The translations under genes were made by a program, and so were the position numbers. From positions 1-14,107 of the forward strand of contig DADA01000123.1 of the NCBI GenBank assembly GCA_002494895.1: 14,107 nt of DNA, given 5' to 3'. Under the pieces are notes generated by a model, which ran no database searches, was not told where the DNA came from, and saw only the letters and a list, made by a program, of their open reading frames with translations. The number at the start of each line of letters is the position of its first letter. The first letter of the stretch is position 1. This document shows positions 7,377 to 13,395 of the stretch, one piece after another. The stretch is from Nitrososphaera sp. UBA210. Its GTDB lineage: Archaea > Thermoproteota > Nitrososphaeria > Nitrososphaerales > Nitrososphaeraceae.

Positions 7377-8224
7377 TGGTCAGCGGGATGGCGGGACGAG
7401 AAAATACAAGAGAAAATCTGTACCTTGTCTTCCCAGCTTTAATTCTGATTTTGTCGGCTGGGGACACCACCCTGTCACAATACTCCGAGGGCGCGACGGA
7501 CGAAGGGGCCCTGGTGGTGACACTGGAGCTTTCGATAGAGGACAAAGACGGCCTTCCTTCAAGATTTGCAGAGATTGGGAGGGAGCTTTCCGTCATTTCG
7601 AATGTGAAAAATAACATGGAAACAGCGGAATCGATCGCATACATCGCACAGATAAAGGACTCTAGTAATCGTGTTGTTTTCCTCTCGATTACTCGCTCTG
7701 TTCTGCAAGGTAATGTTGGAGAATCATTTAGGACCGTCTGGCATCCAATAGAAGAGGGCGACCATATCGTGCAGGCATTTGTCTGGCGTGATACCGAACC
7801 TCCAATTCCGCTTTCTCTTTCTTTCTCGCAGGTCGACGTCTACTCGACAGAAGGGATCGAATGCAGTGGTTCCGCGTCATGCTCGGAAGGAATTGTGACT
7901 CGAATAATCGACGGCGATACGATCGACGTGGATTACGTCACGATTCGTTTCTCTCTGATCAACAGTCCTGAATTTGGCGAAGGCGGGTACGAAGCGGCGA
8001 CTTTGTTTACAGCAGAGGCTTGCCCCGTCGGCTCTAGAGTTATTGTCGACGAAGATGATGGGCAAACTTCAGGAAGCTTTGGCAGACAGATCGCCAAAGT
8101 ATTTTGCGGCAGCAAAGTGATAAATGAAGAACTGCTAAAGTCAGGAAATGCCGTCATTCTGGCCAAACACTGCGAGGAAAGCGAATTCAGCAGCGAAGGT
8201 TGGGCAAGAGCATTCGGATGCTAG
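7367..8224 (+). CDS. Exported or membrane-anchored SNase-fold (thermonuclease family) protein
   Basis: A 285-residue protein in three parts. Residues 17-32 are a hydrophobic segment after R11/R15, a signal peptide or N-terminal anchor. Residues about 45-160 form a beta-rich domain with W-x-P-x-x-x-G-D-H-x-x-x-A-F-V-W, probably a surface beta-sandwich. Residues 173-283 are an SNase domain: I-D-G-D-T (181-185), R194, S-P-E (200-202) and F-G-R (238-240), matching staphylococcal Asp21, Arg35, Glu43 and Arg87. The Asp40 metal ligand is N199 here. Six cysteines from 166 to 285 suggest disulfides and an extracellular location. The ATG at 7367 overlaps the ATPase stop by 10 bp, implying co-transcription and coupled translation; the in-frame ATG at 7388 (Met8) is an alternative with a tidier signal n-region. 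Expected to hydrolyse DNA or RNA outside the cell. Confidence 0.85.
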   Translation: MAVVVSGMAGRENTRENLYLVFPALILILSAGDTTLSQYSEGATDEGALVVTLELSIEDKDGLPSRFAEIGRELSVISNVKNNMETAESIAYIAQIKDSSNRVVFLSITRSVLQGNVGESFRTVWHPIEEGDHIVQAFVWRDTEPPIPLSLSFSQVDVYSTEGIECSGSASCSEGIVTRIIDGDTIDVDYVTIRFSLINSPEFGEGGYEAATLFTAEACPVGSRVIVDEDDGQTSGSFGRQIAKVFCGSKVINEELLKSGNAVILAKHCEESEFSSEGWARAFGC

Positions 8225-8286
8225 GTAAAACCGATCTGTTGTCCTCGACCGCATATTGGTTCCCGACCACCTCTTCATGTCCGCCG

Positions 8287-9039
8287 CTACGAACTTTCAG
8301 TTAGGTCAGGTAATTTTGGGTTCATTCTTTCCAGGGTCTTGCTGACCGCGCCAGCTATGACATAGTCCCTATACCAGCGCCTGTCGACAGGGACAATGTG
8401 CCACGGTATCGAGCTTCTGTTAATGGCGTCCTCGTAACAATTCATGTACTCATCCCACATCTCGGCCTCCTTCCAGTCGGCTGGGTTGTGTTTCCATCGT
8501 TTTTTCGGATCGTCAATCCGTTCCTGCAATTCCAGCTTCTGTTGTTCCCGCGAAAGGTAAAGGAAGAATTTTTCCACCTTGGTGTTGCTATCAAACTCCA
8601 ACAGCTCTTCAAATGCGTTAATGGCTGCTATTCGCTTGAGCGCCCTCTCCTCGGATATCCACCTGTGTACCCTTTGGATAAGAACGTCTTCATAGTGCGA
8701 ACGCACAAAAATCTGGATCATCCCTTTCTGTGGCGCCACCTTGTGCACACGCCAGAGAAAATCATGAGCAAACTCTTCATCGGTCGGCTTCCTAAACGGA
8801 AAGACTCTCACGCCAGTCGGGCTGCATGCGGCAAATACGTTGTTTACTGCGCCGTCCTTTCCGCTGCCATCCATGCCTTGGAGGACCACCAAGAGCGCCT
8901 GCTTTTTTTCGGCATAAAGCGCATGCTGCAGCTCTCCTATTTTCTTTACCATGTTCTTGGTCTCCGCAACTGCCTTTTCCTTTTCCAGATTGTCTGGGGG
9001 AAGCGTCGATATCTCTGACAGTCTTATCCTGCCTGACAT
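8287..9039 (-). CDS. ppk2: Polyphosphate kinase 2 family protein
   Basis: PPK2 enzymes use polyphosphate to phosphorylate AMP or ADP, or the reverse. From ATG 9039 the protein has 250 residues, typical of single-domain PPK2. Walker A is G-M-D-G-S-G-K-D-G (55-63), followed by G-V-R-V-F-P-F-R-K-P-T (76-86), E-F-A-H-D-F-L-W-R (89-97) and R-S-H-Y-E-D (113-118), which resemble the class III group more than class I. The residue before R113 is Val, where most homologues I recall carry Asn or Asp. An in-frame TTG at 9045 would add two residues; I prefer the ATG, with AATGTATTAG about 24 bp upstream as a weak promoter candidate. It lies 37 bp after hjc in the same direction, so the two may be co-transcribed, with no obvious functional link. 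Confidence 0.92.
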   Translation of the reverse strand: MSGRIRLSEISTLPPDNLEKEKAVAETKNMVKKIGELQHALYAEKKQALLVVLQGMDGSGKDGAVNNVFAACSPTGVRVFPFRKPTDEEFAHDFLWRVHKVAPQKGMIQIFVRSHYEDVLIQRVHRWISEERALKRIAAINAFEELLEFDSNTKVEKFFLYLSREQQKLELQERIDDPKKRWKHNPADWKEAEMWDEYMNCYEDAINRSSIPWHIVPVDRRWYRDYVIAGAVSKTLERMNPKLPDLTESS

Positions 9040-9076
9040 GGCCAATGGTGATTCTTGCTAATACATTAATGCTCCA

Positions 9077-9604
9077 CTATGACGTTTCCTGAATCGCCGC
9101 AATCGGCTCAACCATCCTCTGGAATGGCATTGCGTAGTCAGGAAGGTTAAGGGACTGCGTTCGGCCGTTCTTGTAGAGAGCATACGTCCTGCCTTCGTAT
9201 GTGCACTTTATTACAGGAAGGATTTTCATTTTCTCAATTACGTCTGCTACCTTGTAGTATTCCAGCAGTTTGCGCGTTTCATAGACTGTCTGGTTTTTCC
9301 GGCGAAATCTCTTCTTGCTCATGAACTTGAATGCCAGCACTATATGGCGTTCAGGATAGATTTCAAACATGTTGCGAATAACCATGCAGCGCATCAGCTG
9401 ATCCTCCGGCACGTAAAGTATGTCGCTTGTTCCAGACTTTGCCTCTATGGTCAGGAGTACGCCCCGGGCATTGTTAACGGCCACAATGTCAGGCAGCCCG
9501 GTGCTGCTGCCGCCGAGCCTGCGCGCGGCCCAGGAGCCGCTGCTGAGCTTCTGGACTAGAGTATGTTCAAAGTTGTAGCCCCTGCTGCGGCGTATGTTGC
9601 CCAA
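9077..9604 (-). CDS. hjc: Holliday junction resolvase Hjc with C-terminal extension
   Basis: Archaeal resolvase that cuts four-way DNA junctions during recombination and fork repair. The nuclease core shows R8-G-x3-E13, L-P-D39 and I-E54-A-K56, the E-D-E-x-K metal-dependent endonuclease site, plus the R-R-L-G-G-S-S segment (28-34) and Q69 downstream as in Hjc. At 175 residues it is longer than the usual 120-140; the extra part (from about residue 110) carries a basic K-K-R-F-R-R-K patch and ends in a segment of unknown role. The start is TTG 9604, directly preceded by an in-frame TAA; the next Met (72) lies past the active site. A TTTAAA box is about 31 bp upstream. The gene is divergent from the translin/TRAX gene. 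Confidence 0.92.
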   Translation of the reverse strand: MGNIRRSRGYNFEHTLVQKLSSGSWAARRLGGSSTGLPDIVAVNNARGVLLTIEAKSGTSDILYVPEDQLMRCMVIRNMFEIYPERHIVLAFKFMSKKRFRRKNQTVYETRKLLEYYKVADVIEKMKILPVIKCTYEGRTYALYKNGRTQSLNLPDYAMPFQRMVEPIAAIQETS

Positions 9605-9630
9605 TTATGCGAACGATTCTACAAGTCACT

Positions 9631-9640
9631 CCTTTAAAGT
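9631..9640 (-). promoter_or_regulatory. TATA-like box of hjc
   Basis: ACTTTAAAGG on the minus strand is centred about 31 bp upstream of the TTG start of hjc. The spacing suggests a leader of a few bases. It sits in the 87-bp divergent region shared with the translin/TRAX gene. Confidence 0.45.
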
Positions 9641-9660
9641 TTCTCGGGAAATGAGCAAGT

Positions 9661-9669
9661 CTTTTATTG
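9661..9669 (+). promoter_or_regulatory. TATA-like box of the translin/TRAX gene
   Basis: CTTTTATTG is centred about 27 bp upstream of the ATG at 9692, the spacing of a leaderless archaeal transcript. Confidence 0.5.
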
Positions 9670-9691
9670 AAAGGGAATTACTAGATTTCAG

Positions 9692-10330
9692 ATGACACTA
9701 AACCTTGATAGTTCGCTTGAAGGAATAGATCGGGATCTGAAGGACATACAGGAACGCCGCGAGAACCTGATCAAGGGAACGCGGGACGTCATAATGCTTT
9801 GCAGCAAATCAATAATCTCACTGCACCACAACCAGCTGGAGGATGCGAAAGGCAAGATGGGTCAGGCAAGAACAATGCTCGAAGAACTGCGGAAACACGC
9901 CGGGCAGGATCTCCACCGCTATTTGGCGGTCCCTGAACAGGAACTTGTGGAAGCAAATTCTCTTCTGGCGATAATGCAGGATCAGCCTGTTCCATCAATG
10001 AAAGATCTGAACGTCGCTGGCGAGTCCTATCTCACGGGCCTGCTGGACTGCGTCGGTGAAATCAAGAGGCTCGTCTATGACAGAATGCGTTCCGGCAGGG
10101 AAGCAGATGCTGAAAAGCTGTTTTCTGTGATGGAGGAAATTTATGGCGCGCTATATCCCTTTGCAGTGTACGACAATATTGTCCCCGGACTGCGAAAGAA
10201 ACTAGACGTGGCTAGAATGCTCATCGAGGACATCCGAGCTGTTGTCACCGAAGAAAACAGGAGAAAGGCCATGATAGACGCGGTCGAGGGAATCGAAAAA
10301 AAGTTCTCCTCGGGCAACAAACTGCCTTGA
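9692..10330 (+). CDS. Translin/TRAX-family RNA-binding protein, probable TRAX-like ribonuclease
   Basis: A complete, mostly helical 212-residue protein of translin size. Family signatures are the N-terminal R-E-N-L-I-K-G-T-R-D helix (23-32), S-Y-L-T-G-L-L-D-C-V-G-E-I-K-R (112-126) and P-G-L-R-K-K-L-D-V-A-R (165-175). Q83-E84-L-V-E87-A aligns with the Q-E-Y-V-E-A of human TRAX, whose glutamates are catalytic, and D119 aligns with the Asp of V-A-D in TRAX, absent in translin. This points to an active endoribonuclease like archaeal TRAX homologues rather than an inactive translin. In eukaryotes the complex trims tRNA fragments and passenger strands; archaeal substrates are less certain. The ATG start is supported by a TATA-like box. 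It is followed by tatA after 83 bp, which has its own promoter-like box. Confidence 0.87.
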   Translation: MTLNLDSSLEGIDRDLKDIQERRENLIKGTRDVIMLCSKSIISLHHNQLEDAKGKMGQARTMLEELRKHAGQDLHRYLAVPEQELVEANSLLAIMQDQPVPSMKDLNVAGESYLTGLLDCVGEIKRLVYDRMRSGREADAEKLFSVMEEIYGALYPFAVYDNIVPGLRKKLDVARMLIEDIRAVVTEENRRKAMIDAVEGIEKKFSSGNKLP

Positions 10331-10380
10331 TCTTAGGGAGCAAGAAACCCGTAATTATTGATGGATTGTTCACTGGAAAT

Positions 10381-10388
10381 CTTTAATT
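10381..10388 (+). promoter_or_regulatory. TATA-like box of tatA
   Basis: CTTTAATT is centred about 29 bp upstream of the ATG at 10414. This favours that ATG over the next in-frame ATG at 10438. Confidence 0.45.
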
Positions 10389-10413
10389 CACGTTCCAGGC
10401 AACTAGGATCTGC

Positions 10414-10761
10414 ATGCCTCCGCTTGCTCCGGCCATCATGAATATCGCTGGCTCCGAGTGGATAATAATAATACTTCTTGCCGTAGTCCTGCTGTTTGGC
10501 ACAAAAAAGCTCCCTCAGGTTTCGAGAAGCATAGGCAAGGCTGTTGGCGAGTACGAAAAAGCAAAAGAGCTGTTCCGGAAAGAAATGGAAGAGGCGTCAG
10601 AACCGATAAGAAGTGTAACCAACCTGCCACGGATAACCGGACCAGTGGCCACAGAGCGGGAAAAGCTGGAAACGATGGCAAAGTCTCTTGGAATAAAGGA
10701 TCACGCGGGCCTCACGGACGACGAACTCAGATCGCTCATATCGAAAAAGACCGCGAGATAG
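10414..10761 (+). CDS. tatA: Twin-arginine translocase subunit TatA/TatB-type
   Basis: Membrane subunit of the Tat pathway, which exports folded proteins with twin-arginine signals. The order is typical: a short N-terminus with E15, one transmembrane helix (16-28), the F-G hinge (28-29), K-K-L-P (31-34) and an amphipathic helix R-S-I-G-K-A-V-G-E-Y-E-K-A-K-E-L (38-53). A linker leads to a short helical end (about 83-112) with S-L-G-I-K-x4-G-L-T-D-D-E-L-R, which resembles a SAP/Rho-N-like helix pair. The start at 10414 is chosen for its TATA spacing; the ATG at 10438 would leave a shorter N-terminus and is closer to usual TatA beginnings. No tatC is in the window. TatA and TatB cannot be separated by sequence here, though the length suits TatA. 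Confidence 0.92.
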   Translation: MPPLAPAIMNIAGSEWIIIILLAVVLLFGTKKLPQVSRSIGKAVGEYEKAKELFRKEMEEASEPIRSVTNLPRITGPVATEREKLETMAKSLGIKDHAGLTDDELRSLISKKTAR

Positions 10762-10768
10762 ATTTTGC

Positions 10769-10775
10769 TTAAATA
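10769..10775 (+). promoter_or_regulatory. Second TATA-like box upstream of gdhA
   Basis: TTAAATA lies 74 bp upstream of the gdhA ATG, just after the tatA stop. It could start a leadered gdhA transcript of about 48 nt leader in addition to the nearer box, or be non-functional. Confidence 0.25.
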
Positions 10776-10814
10776 GTGCCGATCAGAGCGCTTTACCCTC
10801 ACCTGTACATAAAA

Positions 10815-10821
10815 CTTATAA
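10815..10821 (+). promoter_or_regulatory. TATA box of gdhA
   Basis: CTTATAA, within AAAACTTATAAC, is centred 28 bp upstream of the ATG at 10846. This leaderless geometry selects that ATG over the TTG at 10831 or the ATG at 10855. Confidence 0.55.
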
Positions 10822-10845
10822 CATTAGCTCTTGCTGAACTCGGTG

Positions 10846-12123
10846 ATGCTACAAATGGATAAAAGCTCTACCGCAACGGCGATAAATCCATTCGAAGTTG
10901 CACTGAAGCAGCTTGACGAAGCGGCAAAGCTGATAAAACTAGACAAAGGCTTACACCAGGTTTTAGCGAACCCAAAGCGCGTACTAACAGTTTCACTCCC
11001 GGTAAAGATGGATACAGGCGAAATTCATGTTTTCACTGGATTTCGTTCGCAGCATAACGATGCGCGGGGACCATACAAGGGCGGAATCAGGTACCATCCT
11101 CAGGTGACCATCGACGAAGTAAAGGCCCTTTCGATGTGGATGACTTGGAAATGCGCCGTGGCTGACATCCCGTATGGAGGAGGTAAGGGCGGGATAATCT
11201 GCAATCCAAAGGAAATGTCGGATGGGGAGCTGGAACGCATGACTCGGCGTTACGCGTACGCAATAGCGGACATTATCGGTCCACACACCGACATCCCTGC
11301 TCCTGACGTTTACACGGGAGGCAAGGAAATGGCCTGGATAATGGATACATATTCTGCGCTCAAAGGTAACTTTGTTCAGCCAGAACTCATTACTGGAAAG
11401 CCACTCGCAATAGGGGGCTCTCTTGGCAGAAATGAAGCCACGGGCAGAGGACTTTCGTTCACCGTAAGGGAAGCGGTAAAGAAGCTGAAAATAAACATAA
11501 AGACTGCTACTGTGGCGGTCCAGGGCTTTGGAAATGCCGGACAGTTCTCGTCTCAGCTGGTGCAGGAACAGGGCGCAAAAGTAATCGCAGCATCAGATTC
11601 CAAAGGAGGCATATACAACAAAAACGGCATTGACATTATTTCTTTGAGAAAGCACAAGGAAAAGACTGGGTCTGTGGCAGGATTTCCGGGTTCAAAGTCG
11701 ATCAGCAACGAAGAAGTTCTTGAAACAGACTGCACGATCCTGATCCCTGCTGCGCTTGAAAACCAGATAACAAGCAAGAATGCAGGAAGGGTCAAGGCGA
11801 AAATCGTCGCAGAGGCGGCAAACGGTCCGACCACGCCGGAAGCAGACGACATACTGTACAGGAACAAAACAATGGTGATTCCTGACATACTTGCAAACGG
11901 GGGAGGAGTCACCGTATCTTACTTTGAATGGCTGCAGAACCTGAGGAGACAGTACTGGTCAGAGAAGGAGGTCAACGATATGTTGGATACCAGCATCACA
12001 AAGGCATTCCTTAGCGTCTATGACACGCATGAAGAATACGGAGTGAACATGCGCAAGGCCAGTACATTACTGGCTGTCAACAGGGTAGTTGAAGCCGTAA
12101 AAATAAGAGGACTCTGGCCGTAG
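10846..12123 (+). CDS. gdhA: Glutamate dehydrogenase, hexameric NAD(P)-dependent
   Basis: Interconverts glutamate with 2-oxoglutarate and ammonium, linking nitrogen assimilation to the citric acid cycle; cytoplasmic. From ATG 10846 it has 425 residues, standard for archaeal GDH. The substrate region shows G-P-Y-K78-G-G-I-R and Y-G-G-G-K114-G-G-I, the catalytic Asp is D154 (P-A-P-D-V), and the dinucleotide-binding loop is G-F-G-N-A-G (227-232) with A-S-D-S-K-G-G after the second strand. The common A-P-D-V-N-T reads A-P-D-V-Y-T-G-G here. Cofactor preference cannot be settled from sequence. The TTG at 10831 would add five residues, but the TATA spacing favours 10846. A T-tract follows the stop, and the gene converges on the Fe-S carrier gene. 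Confidence 0.96.
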   Translation: MLQMDKSSTATAINPFEVALKQLDEAAKLIKLDKGLHQVLANPKRVLTVSLPVKMDTGEIHVFTGFRSQHNDARGPYKGGIRYHPQVTIDEVKALSMWMTWKCAVADIPYGGGKGGIICNPKEMSDGELERMTRRYAYAIADIIGPHTDIPAPDVYTGGKEMAWIMDTYSALKGNFVQPELITGKPLAIGGSLGRNEATGRGLSFTVREAVKKLKINIKTATVAVQGFGNAGQFSSQLVQEQGAKVIAASDSKGGIYNKNGIDIISLRKHKEKTGSVAGFPGSKSISNEEVLETDCTILIPAALENQITSKNAGRVKAKIVAEAANGPTTPEADDILYRNKTMVIPDILANGGGVTVSYFEWLQNLRRQYWSEKEVNDMLDTSITKAFLSVYDTHEEYGVNMRKASTLLAVNRVVEAVKIRGLWP

Positions 12124-12129
12124 AGTCCC

Positions 12130-12141
12130 TTTCTTTTTTTT
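12130..12141 (+). terminator. T-tract terminator after gdhA
   Basis: T-T-T-C followed by eight Ts begins 7 nt after the gdhA stop codon, the usual form of an archaeal intrinsic terminator, which needs no hairpin. Confidence 0.65.
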
Positions 12142-12165
12142 GGAAAATTCTACAGCCCGCGCTAA

Positions 12166-12190
12166 CCTTTGAAAGGATAAAAGAAGAAAG
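12166..12190 (-). terminator. Pyrimidine-rich 3' region after the Fe-S carrier gene
   Basis: Read on the minus strand, CTTTCTTCTTTTATCCTTTC (12190-12171) follows the stop of the Fe-S carrier gene by a few bases, ending in the perfect short inverted repeat CCTTT-G-AAAGG (12166-12176). A plausible terminator for the gene converging with gdhA. Confidence 0.45.
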
Positions 12191-12194
12191 ACGC

Positions 12195-12545
12195 CTACTC
12201 TGTGCTAAACGAGTGTCCACACGAGCAGCTCTTTGTCACGTTGGGGTTGTTGATCTTGAAGCCGGAGCCCATCAGGCTTTCGATGTAGTCGATATTCGCG
12301 CCTCTAAGGTACCTCTGGCTGTAGCTGTCAAGAAGCAACTTTACTCCGTTCTGTTCAATCACTCTGTCATCTTCATCGGCCTTTTCTTCAAAGCCCATGC
12401 CATATGACAGGCCCGCGCAACCGCCGCCCGATACGTATACCCTTAGGTATAGGCTGTTGTTGCCCTCTTGCTTCATGAACTCGGCAACCTTCTCAGCTGC
12501 CTTTGGAGATATCGTTACTGCCTGACTCTGTTGAGCACTTTCCAT
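12195..12545 (-). CDS. A-type iron-sulfur carrier (HesB/IscA/ErpA family)
   Basis: Carries and delivers assembled Fe-S clusters to apoproteins in the cytoplasm. From ATG 12545 it has 116 residues, the normal family length. The three conserved cluster cysteines are present: C43 in G-G-G-C-A-G-L-S-Y and C107/C109 in S-C-S-C-G-H-S-F near the C-terminus. L-L-L-D-S (71-75) and the Y-I-E-S-L-M-G-S-G-F-K-I-N-N-P segment are also typical. A TTG at 12563 would add six residues, M-P-K-K-G-C; the ATG is preferred because TTATTATAG lies 28 bp upstream of it. No scaffold (SufBCD) or desulfurase gene is in the window. It is 45 bp downstream of the FKBP gene but appears to have its own promoter. Confidence 0.94.
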   Translation of the reverse strand: MESAQQSQAVTISPKAAEKVAEFMKQEGNNSLYLRVYVSGGGCAGLSYGMGFEEKADEDDRVIEQNGVKLLLDSYSQRYLRGANIDYIESLMGSGFKINNPNVTKSCSCGHSFSTE

Positions 12546-12568
12546 ACAGCCTTTTTTTGGCAATTTTG

Positions 12569-12577
12569 CTATAATAA
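12569..12577 (-). promoter_or_regulatory. TATA box of the Fe-S carrier gene
   Basis: The minus strand reads TTATTATAG centred 28 bp upstream of the ATG at 12545. It lies between the FKBP stop and this gene, indicating separate transcription, and it excludes the TTG at 12563 as a leaderless start. Confidence 0.5.
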
Positions 12578-12590
12578 CCTTTTCCCCTTT

Positions 12591-13340
12591 TTAATGGGTT
12601 ACTTCAGTGGTTGCAGCCTCTTTTGGCTGTTCAGCCTTCTTTTGCTCCGCGGGCGGCGCCGGCTGCTGGTATTTCTCAACGAACCTCACGTTCTTCACGC
12701 TAGGGACGAACTTGAAAATGTCATTAGAGATCGCCCGCTTTATTATCTGCAGCCCCTCGGCAAGAAACGTCTCTTCCGGCAGCTCAATTTCCAAGTCAGG
12801 GGCTGTCAATGTCAATTTGACTTTGCTGTCGTCAAGTCCCAGTCTTCTCCTTACAAGGCCGCGAACTTTTTCATCGTCAGTGTCAAGTTTCTTGATTACG
12901 TTAACGTCATAAAAAAGAGTCTTGCCTGCGAACCTGTGGTTAAAGTCCACCTGAATCCTGCCAGAGCCTACATATCGAATTATTCCAGTCCTGTCTTCCA
13001 CTTCGATAACGTCTCCAACGGATACCTCGTCTGCCTTGTCGCCCAGCTTGCGCTGCGGGATCATCCTGACCTTGCTTGGATCACGATCGCCAAAGCCCTT
13101 GTCCGGTTTAACTTCCACATTCATCTTGTCTCCAACGTTGGCGTTTGCAAGGGCCTCGTCAAGGCCTTTTAGCACCCAGCTTTCACCAACTGAAACCAAG
13201 CGTGGTTCGTACTTGCGAGTAGGATCATACGACTCTGTCTTTTTCGCTTCTTCCTCCCGGGTGGTTTCAAAAACTTCGTTAGTATCCTTGACTTTAGCAG
13301 TATAATCCACCAGTACGAGAGAACCCTTTTCTAATGGCAT
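12591..13340 (-). CDS. FKBP-type peptidyl-prolyl cis-trans isomerase, long archaeal form
   Basis: Folding catalyst and chaperone of the SlyD-like archaeal FKBP type, 249 residues. The FKBP core is residues 1-80 (L-V-L-V-D-Y-T-A-K-V; G-E-S-W-V-L-K-G-L-D-E-A-L; P-D-K-G-F-G) and resumes at 131-152 with V-D-F-N-H-R-F-A-G-K-T-L-F-Y-D-V. Between them (about 81-130) is the inserted chaperone flap domain. Residues 155-225 form an additional C-terminal domain found in archaeal long FKBPs, and 225-249 is a low-complexity Pro/Ala/Lys/Glu tail. There is no signal peptide, so it is cytosolic. The ATG start is supported by TTAATATATGG about 26 bp upstream. It is transcribed in the same direction as the Fe-S carrier gene and the aminotransferase gene, with its own promoter. 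Confidence 0.94.
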   Translation of the reverse strand: MPLEKGSLVLVDYTAKVKDTNEVFETTREEEAKKTESYDPTRKYEPRLVSVGESWVLKGLDEALANANVGDKMNVEVKPDKGFGDRDPSKVRMIPQRKLGDKADEVSVGDVIEVEDRTGIIRYVGSGRIQVDFNHRFAGKTLFYDVNVIKKLDTDDEKVRGLVRRRLGLDDSKVKLTLTAPDLEIELPEETFLAEGLQIIKRAISNDIFKFVPSVKNVRFVEKYQQPAPPAEQKKAEQPKEAATTEVTH

Positions 13341-13360
13341 GGAATCTCGCTATCGTTCCA

Positions 13361-13371
13361 CCATATATTAA
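13361..13371 (-). promoter_or_regulatory. TATA box of the FKBP gene
   Basis: The minus strand reads TTAATATATGG centred about 26 bp upstream of the ATG at 13340, one of the clearest TATA boxes in the window. Confidence 0.55.
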
Positions 13372-13388
13372 GCTTGATAGAAAGCTGG

Positions 13389-13395
13389 AAAAAAA
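13389..13395 (-). terminator. T-tract terminator after the aminotransferase gene
   Basis: Seven Ts on the minus strand start at the first base after the aminotransferase stop codon, followed by CCAGCTTT. This is a typical archaeal T-rich terminator and separates this gene from the FKBP promoter just downstream. Confidence 0.55.

Noticed and set aside
7360..7390. Frameshift between ATPase and nuclease making one broken fusion gene
   Set aside because: Both proteins look complete: the nuclease has its own signal segment right after its ATG, and the short overlap is a normal operon arrangement.
7069..7644. A 191-residue minus-strand frame spanning the ATPase/nuclease junction
   Set aside because: Serine/arginine-rich translation without domains, covering two supported genes on the + strand.
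4500..8224. Defence island or mobile element around the HerA-type ATPase
   Set aside because: No transposase, integrase, toxin-antitoxin, restriction or CRISPR gene and no flanking repeats; neighbours are housekeeping genes with similar base composition.
10840..10855. C/D-box-like G-T-G-A-T-G before gdhA
   Set aside because: No box D at a suitable distance, and the bases are better explained as the start region of gdhA.
12468..13172. A 234-residue + strand frame opposite the FKBP gene
   Set aside because: Its length arises from the codon use of the opposite gene; the composition is unlike the window's proteins and FKBP motifs are unmistakable on the minus strand.
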